Positions 38,383-42,001 of a DNA stretch of 42,001 nt are shown here, piece by piece; the first letter of the stretch is position 1; each line of letters begins with the position of its first letter. Under the pieces are notes generated by a model that made no database searches, had not been told where the DNA came from, and saw only the letters and a list, made by a program, of their open reading frames with translations. The position numbers and the translations under genes are program-made. The stretch comes from Sphingobium sp. YR768 (GTDB lineage Bacteria; Pseudomonadota; Alphaproteobacteria; Sphingomonadales; Sphingomonadaceae), in contig NZ_FOGE01000037.1 in NCBI RefSeq assembly GCF_900111125.1, positions 1 to 42,001 of the forward strand, written 5' to 3'.

Positions 38383-39117
38383 TTAAGCGGCTATGTCATG
38401 CTCAGCAATGTGGCACATGATCGAGCATTCAATGTCAGGCTCAGTCCTGATGTCACCGCGATCGGGTGAAAGTTCATCGAGATACAACCCATTGAAAATG
38501 GACATGCCCAGTTTGCGCTCTAGCGCGGCCATCCGGTCGAAGACGGGAGGGAAATGCTTACGGATCATGTTCCAGTAGCCCATGCCGCCTTTGCAGCAGC
38601 CGATGCAATTGTTGTTCCGGAAGCCCAATCTATACATCACCGGCAGTTCGATACCTGCCCTTTCGACCATGGCAAGACAATCCGCCTTGGTCAGCCCCGC
38701 GTCGATCAGAGGGGTGAGCAATTCGATCTCGAAGTTGTTCTCTCGGAAATTAGCCGCCCGCTTTCTTTCCTCGACCGTATAGCCGAACACCTGAATGTCG
38801 TCCGGCCGTTGGAATTCAAACCGGGGAACTCGCTTCAGTTCGCCGGTGCAAGGCGCGCCGCCATGATGAAGGACAATCATCTTGCGTTTTTCCCAGACCT
38901 CCCATGGGTCGCGATATTCGGTCGAGGCCAAGCGCACAACAGGCTGACCGAACCACACCTCGCAATCGCGCAAGAACCGCTCGCTATCTGCATGTTCCGC
39001 GCCCGGATCGGTGTAAGCAATGACCACATTCTCAGCACCATATTTTGCCAGTGCGAGCTTTGCCGCAACTGCGCTTGCGGCTCCGCAAGAGAACCAAACA
39101 ATCACCCTACGACCCAT
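38383..39117 (-). CDS. PAPS-reductase-family protein (passenger of the element)
   Basis: 244 aa from ATG 39117 (GGAGG 8 nt upstream). PP-loop for nucleotide binding WFSCGAASAVAA at 8-19 (a Cys replaces the usual Gly of SGG), YTDPGAEHAD, an Arg/Tyr-rich centre, then CTGELKR and the Cys pair CIGCCKGGMGYW that could hold an iron-sulfur cluster, and CSIMCH at the end. Phage and mobile-element members of this family are linked to sulfur or DNA modification chemistry but have no settled function. Transcribed away from the transposase, sharing an operator array with the RHH gene. Confidence 0.78.
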   Translation of the reverse strand: MGRRVIVWFSCGAASAVAAKLALAKYGAENVVIAYTDPGAEHADSERFLRDCEVWFGQPVVRLASTEYRDPWEVWEKRKMIVLHHGGAPCTGELKRVPRFEFQRPDDIQVFGYTVEERKRAANFRENNFEIELLTPLIDAGLTKADCLAMVERAGIELPVMYRLGFRNNNCIGCCKGGMGYWNMIRKHFPPVFDRMAALERKLGMSIFNGLYLDELSPDRGDIRTEPDIECSIMCHIAEHDIAA

Positions 39118-39134
39118 GCCACTTGCCTCCATAT

Positions 39135-39217
39135 CCACTAGCGGTTATATCGCATATCCACTAGCGGATAACAAGAGGTAAGCACTAGTGGTTATGATAG
39201 ATTCGACTAGCGGAATG
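39135..39217. promoter_or_regulatory. four-copy CACTAGCGG operator array
   Basis: CCACTAGCGGTTAT (39135), CCACTAGCGGATAA (39158), GCACTAGTGGTTAT (39182) and CGACTAGCGGAATG (39204). Spacing of 22-24 bp places all copies on nearly the same DNA face. The array spans the start regions of both divergent genes. Probable binding site of the RHH protein, so the element's passenger and transposase genes would share one control. Confidence 0.78.
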
Positions 39218-39394
39218 AAAGTCGCTAAACCTCGCCGGGTGACGCGCCCCAAGGAATATACCGAGCAGTTGGCCTTCCTTGTGAAAGAGGGAACGGGCGA
39301 CCGAATCGATGCGGTTCGCGGCGACAAAAAGAAGGCTGACTTCCTTCGGGACGCGGTCGAGAGCGCTCTTCGACGGCAGGAGAAGAAGCGCTGA
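39188..39394 (+). CDS. ribbon-helix-helix regulator of the element
   Basis: 68 aa from GTG 39188 (ATG at 39194 or 39215 also possible). RPKEYTEQLAFLVKEGTGDR, then RGDKKKADFLRDAVESALRR, is a CopG/RHH-type DNA-binding pattern. It overlaps the operator array at its start and ends in a CTGA overlap with the transposase, so transposase translation depends on it. Likely represses its own unit and the PAPS-reductase gene. Confidence 0.72.
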   Translation: MVMIDSTSGMKVAKPRRVTRPKEYTEQLAFLVKEGTGDRIDAVRGDKKKADFLRDAVESALRRQEKKR

Positions 39395-40680
39395 ACTGGT
39401 TAGGCCTGCCCGGCTTCGACGCCGACGAACCCCAGCATATCCTTGATGACGCGGGCGATCTGGCGGAGGTCCTGATTACCGTCCGGCCGATCGATACGAC
39501 CTATGCCATCTGCTGCCTTGCCCAGAAGCTGGTCAAGAACGGGACCAAGGCGGTTCGTTATCGCGACCGGCGGCGCGACCCTGCGCCAACATGGCTGGTC
39601 GTGAAGCGCCAGCGGATGAAGTGCCATAGCTGCGGCAAGACGCTCTATCAGGACGTGCCGCACATGGACGATCGGCATTACATCACGGCCCGGCTGCGTT
39701 ACGACATCGCCATGTCTTCCGCCAAGCGGACGTTCGCCGATGTCTCGGCTATGCATGGCGTTGAAGAGACGCTGGCGCGTCGGGTGTTCAGGAGCTTCGC
39801 TGACGAGAAGCTGCTCGCCTATCGATACGATGCGCCCCGTGTCCTCGGTATCGATGAGAACCATGTGCTGGGCGGCGCGCGCGGTGTGATCGTGGATGTC
39901 GGCAAGGGGTTGCTACTGGATGTCCTGCCCGGCCGGACGCAATCTGACGTGCGCCGGGGCTTCATGGAACGCATGGATAACTGGCAGAATGTCGAGGTAT
40001 GGTGCCAAGATATGGCCGGGGCCTACAAGGGTGTAGCGACCGATCTGTTCCCGAAAGCCTTGGTGGTGGTGGACAAGTTCCACGTCGTCATGAAGGCCAA
40101 CTACTGGTGGAATCGCATCCGGGTCGCAGAGACGCCGAAGCTGCCCAAGGAGGCGAGAGAGAAGATACCCGGACTGATCCGCGCCTTTGATCGCCATTGG
40201 GATCAGATGAAGCGCGGCCAGCAGGATCGGGTGGCCGAGTTCCTTGAATACAGCCCGCGCTTGAAAACCGCATGGACCATCAAAGAGCACTTCTATTATT
40301 TCTACGACGCCAAGGATCGAGAGGCGGCCGAGAAGGCCTATACCGCATGGGTCCAGTTCGCGATGAAGAACGGCCAGCACGCCGAATGGAAACGGCTGAT
40401 GACCATGATGCAGCGATGGAAGCCGGAAATCTTCAACTACTTCGATCACCGCTGGACCAGCGCCAAGGTCGAGCGCCTGAACAGGTCGATCAAGGACATC
40501 AACCGTGCCGCCAATGGCATGGACTTCCAGACGCTACGGGCGAAGGCGCTGCTTCGCCATGGGCAACTGATCGCCCCAAAATCGTTCACTCATTATCATA
40601 TTGACACGATGCCTACCGATCTGATCGTTCACGATCTCGACTGGCTGCCAGAAGCTATATCAACCCCGTTTGCCGGATGA
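39391..40680 (+). CDS. ISL3-family transposase, probable CTG start
   Basis: 429 aa if started at CTG 39391. No ATG, GTG or TTG occurs in frame before about codon 67, yet the first part (LNWLGLPGFDADEPQHILDD) is the typical ISL3 N-terminus, and AGGAG lies about 9 nt upstream. The CTG overlaps the stop of the RHH gene (CTGA). Zinc-finger Cys: YAICCLA and KCHSCGK. DDE site: LGIDENHVLGG, VVDKFHVV and SAKVERLNRSIKDINR. Ends 2 bp before the right inverted-repeat tip. Confidence 0.88.
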   Translation: MNWLGLPGFDADEPQHILDDAGDLAEVLITVRPIDTTYAICCLAQKLVKNGTKAVRYRDRRRDPAPTWLVVKRQRMKCHSCGKTLYQDVPHMDDRHYITARLRYDIAMSSAKRTFADVSAMHGVEETLARRVFRSFADEKLLAYRYDAPRVLGIDENHVLGGARGVIVDVGKGLLLDVLPGRTQSDVRRGFMERMDNWQNVEVWCQDMAGAYKGVATDLFPKALVVVDKFHVVMKANYWWNRIRVAETPKLPKEAREKIPGLIRAFDRHWDQMKRGQQDRVAEFLEYSPRLKTAWTIKEHFYYFYDAKDREAAEKAYTAWVQFAMKNGQHAEWKRLMTMMQRWKPEIFNYFDHRWTSAKVERLNRSIKDINRAANGMDFQTLRAKALLRHGQLIAPKSFTHYHIDTMPTDLIVHDLDWLPEAISTPFAG

Positions 40681-40682
40681 CC

Positions 40683-40718
40683 ATTTAAGCGGCACCAAAC
40701 CGCACGAAATATGCCCAT
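40683..40718 (-). pseudogene. 5' part of the 58-codon gene split by the insertion sequence
   Basis: First 12 codons (MGIFRAVWCRLN) of the interrupted gene, including the right target copy ATTTAAGC (40683-40690). The ATG at 40718 shares a base with the stop of the gene upstream. The rest is at 38121-38269. Confidence 0.8.
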
Positions 40719-40960
40719 CACTCCCCCTCCTTCATCGGGGCGGCGTCGCGGCGCTCTTGCGCGCGCTTTTTTCGCCGCGCCATGATGAACTCCAGAACCT
40801 CAAAAGCGTCTTCGTCATCGACGCTCTCTTGATCCTGAACCAGCGAGATTATCCCGATTCCAAGCGACCTTATTCTGTTCATGACCCACAGGAAGGCGTT
40901 GACAGCCATCGTGGGGTCAGGGTTTGCGGTTTGGACCACAATGTTCGGATACTGGCTCAT
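40718..40960 (-). CDS. hypothetical protein, 80 aa
   Basis: Begins MSQYPNIVVQTANPDPTMAV, with a helical centre (NAFLWVMNRIRSLGIGIISL) and an acid/basic C-terminus. The start overlaps the upstream stop (ATGA), and the stop shares a base with the split gene. No domain recognised. Confidence 0.62.
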   Translation of the reverse strand: MSQYPNIVVQTANPDPTMAVNAFLWVMNRIRSLGIGIISLVQDQESVDDEDAFEVLEFIMARRKKRAQERRDAAPMKEGE

Positions 40961-41361
40961 GCCTTTCTCTCCCCCGCGCCAGTGGGGTAAGATGCTTGGG
41001 CGACAAACTGGCGTACAATGCGGTCGATCAGGGCCTGCTCAGCTTGGCGGACATAGCCATCTGCATCCGCCTTGCCAGAGCGAAGCATTTCTTCCGCCTG
41101 CCTTTTCAGGACTGGACCTAAGAGAACGCCTGTGTCCCACCAGCGCACCAACTCGCGGGCCGCCTCTTGGTCCTCCCCACTCGTCAAGTCTCGCTTGACA
41201 GGTGCGGCTGGCTCGACCTCTTGCGAGGCCCGGAAAGTGTGCCACTCTTCATCAGCAATGTGCATGGCATCCATGGAGGGGAAGCGGAAAACCATCTCAT
41301 ACTTGCCGCCGCCAGAAATGGTTGTGCGGAACGCCGCCCGCATGGTTGGTAATTCGGTCAT
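40957..41361 (-). CDS. hypothetical protein, 134 aa
   Basis: N-terminal beta-rich part (MRAAFRTTISGGGKYEMVFR) and C-terminal helices (AEEMLRSGKADADGYVRQAE, then ALIDRIVRQFVAQA). Coupled to both neighbours by ATGA. Function unknown; probably an early protein. Confidence 0.62.
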   Translation of the reverse strand: MTELPTMRAAFRTTISGGGKYEMVFRFPSMDAMHIADEEWHTFRASQEVEPAAPVKRDLTSGEDQEAARELVRWWDTGVLLGPVLKRQAEEMLRSGKADADGYVRQAEQALIDRIVRQFVAQASYPTGAGERKA

Positions 41362-41678
41362 GGCAACGGCAACTCCCTAATGGCGCGGGCTATCTTTCGG
41401 GCGGCGGTGTCATAGCCATCCTGGTACCGACCATTTCCGCTCATGACGTTTCCGTCTGCCACCTTCGCAGCCGCCTCCCGCATAGCCGCCACATCCCCGC
41501 CCTTTGCGTTTTCTGCGGGTTGGGCGAGGACGGCGGTGCACAGTTCAACAAACTCTTGGTTCGTTGCCGCCTTTTCCATGTCAGGTGGAGCTTTCGCCAG
41601 ATGCTGTTGCACGTAAAATTCGAACTGATTGCGGCACTTCTCCAGCGCGCTCCGCAAATCCTGATCGTTATCGCTCAT
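41358..41678 (-). CDS. hypothetical protein, 106 aa
   Basis: Starts at ATG 41678 (MSDNDQDLRSALEKCRNQFE) at the ATGA overlap with the membrane-protein gene. Helical throughout, ending with YQDGYDTAARKIARAIRELP, a pattern common in small phage early proteins. Not identified. Confidence 0.62.
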   Translation of the reverse strand: MSDNDQDLRSALEKCRNQFEFYVQQHLAKAPPDMEKAATNQEFVELCTAVLAQPAENAKGGDVAAMREAAAKVADGNVMSGNGRYQDGYDTAARKIARAIRELPLP

Positions 41679-41911
41679 GATCGATCCTCCAAAAGCAGGC
41701 TGACGAACACGGCTAGGCCAAAAAGAAACATGGCCACTGCGACCGCTAATTCCCAAGCGCTTTGATGAAAAGCGACACCAATTGAACCAGACCAAATACC
41801 ACTAACTGCCAGAAAAAGGCGCGCGATTACCCCTGCCGCTCCACTTTCTTTGACCCATCTTTTGTATTCATTTTTCAGCCGCGCAAATCGGCGCTCTTCT
41901 TCATCACTCAT
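41675..41911 (-). CDS. small membrane protein, 78 aa
   Basis: AAAGGAG about 7 nt before ATG 41911. Charged N-terminus (MSDEEERRFARLKNEYKRWV), then two hydrophobic segments (GVIARLFLAVSGIWSGSIGV and LAVAVAMFLFGLAVFVSLLL). Encoded in the leftward early operon; a role in exclusion or host-membrane modification is possible but not shown. Confidence 0.62.
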   Translation of the reverse strand: MSDEEERRFARLKNEYKRWVKESGAAGVIARLFLAVSGIWSGSIGVAFHQSAWELAVAVAMFLFGLAVFVSLLLEDRS

Positions 41912-42001
41912 GATGTTCTCCTTTGAGGGCGACCTCCGCGACGATCAGCGGCCAAAGCTGCCGGTTCGTCCAAAAGTCTTTCTCGCAATCACCGGCCAGC
42001 A
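41904..42001 (-). CDS. partial hypothetical protein, runs off the right edge
   Basis: C-terminal 31 codons only, ending RQLWPLIVAEVALKGEHHE, then TGA at 41906-41904, overlapping the start of the next gene by 8 bp. Codon use and coupling fit the rest of the operon. The gene continues beyond the window. Confidence 0.5.
   Translation of the reverse strand, partial: LAGDCEKDFWTNRQLWPLIVAEVALKGEHHE

Larger units (their letters stand above)
38270..40682 (+). mobile_element. ISL3-family insertion sequence with passenger genes
   Basis: 2413 bp. Left end GGTTCTCCGGCATTTCGGG and right end (reverse complement) GGTCATCCGGCAAACGGGG match at 18 of the first 24 bases, including TCCGGCA and GGGTTGAT. Direct 8-bp target copies flank it. 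Contents: PAPS-reductase-family gene (minus), a four-copy operator array, an RHH gene and the transposase (both plus). Two passengers make it longer than a simple ISL3 element. Confidence 0.88.

Noticed and set aside
38383..38390. Third TTAAGCGG copy as another target duplication
   Set aside because: It falls inside the element at the stop of the PAPS-reductase gene, without inverted repeats beside it; likely chance.
39400..39864. 154-codon minus-strand frame over the transposase start
   Set aside because: Antisense to the conserved ISL3 N-terminus and zinc-finger region; no ribosome site.
1..42001. Complete circular phage genome
   Set aside because: Genes run off both edges, no terminal overlap is seen, and reading across the 42001/1 junction gives only a short coincidental ATG in frame; the window looks like a cut from a longer sequence.

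Overview
The window lies entirely inside a temperate tailed phage or prophage. No chromosomal housekeeping gene, tRNA, rRNA or integrase is visible. The host is inferred to be a sphingomonad-type alphaproteobacterium. The reasons are the high GC, two LexA boxes of the alphaproteobacterial form GTTC-N7-GTTC, and the general style of the proteins. The head and tail genes run small terminase, large terminase, portal, scaffold, coat, adaptor, tail-hub protein, three internal or ejection-type proteins, tail fibre and tailspike. This is the order of a short-tailed P22-like virion, although sequence similarity to P22 looks remote.

Layout. 1-5826 (minus): a leftward early operon of tightly overlapping small genes with a YqaJ-type recombination exonuclease, a long coiled-coil protein, an unlisted 35-residue membrane peptide and a protein with 18 tetrapeptide repeats. 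5856-7749: the lysogeny switch. Leftward (PL) and rightward (PR) promoters share one design, an 18-bp operator filling the gap between a TTGACG -35 box and the -10 box. Between them lie a DUF3800 cargo gene, a stretch with two LexA boxes, and a short repressor that lacks the LexA-like protease domain. 7749-13242 (plus): Cro-like protein, small regulators, a VRR-NUC nuclease and a RepA-like helicase. 13291-26969 (plus): packaging, head, connector and ejection genes. 26914-30600: a regulatory and immunity island between the ejection genes and the tailspike. It matches the P22 ImmI locus in position, gene order and protein length: membrane protein, Mnt-sized repressor, Arc-sized repressor, antirepressor. 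30777-35401: tail fibre and tailspike. 35422-37271: lysis cassette. 37234-42001 (minus): a second leftward operon ending in a thermonuclease, interrupted by an insertion sequence.

The insertion sequence (38270-40682) is ISL3-like. It has imperfect terminal inverted repeats and an exact 8-bp target duplication (ATTTAAGC). It carries two passengers, a PAPS-reductase-family protein and a ribbon-helix-helix protein, around a four-copy operator array. Removing it with one target copy restores an intact 58-codon phage gene coupled to both neighbours, so the insertion is recent and its ends are exact.

How the parts may work together (inference): the repressor holds PL and PR shut. Because it has no self-cleavage domain, induction may depend on LexA-controlled transcription beside it and/or on the Rha-type antirepressor of the ImmI-like island. 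Most genes are coupled by 4-nt ATGA, GTGA, TTGA or even CTGA overlaps.
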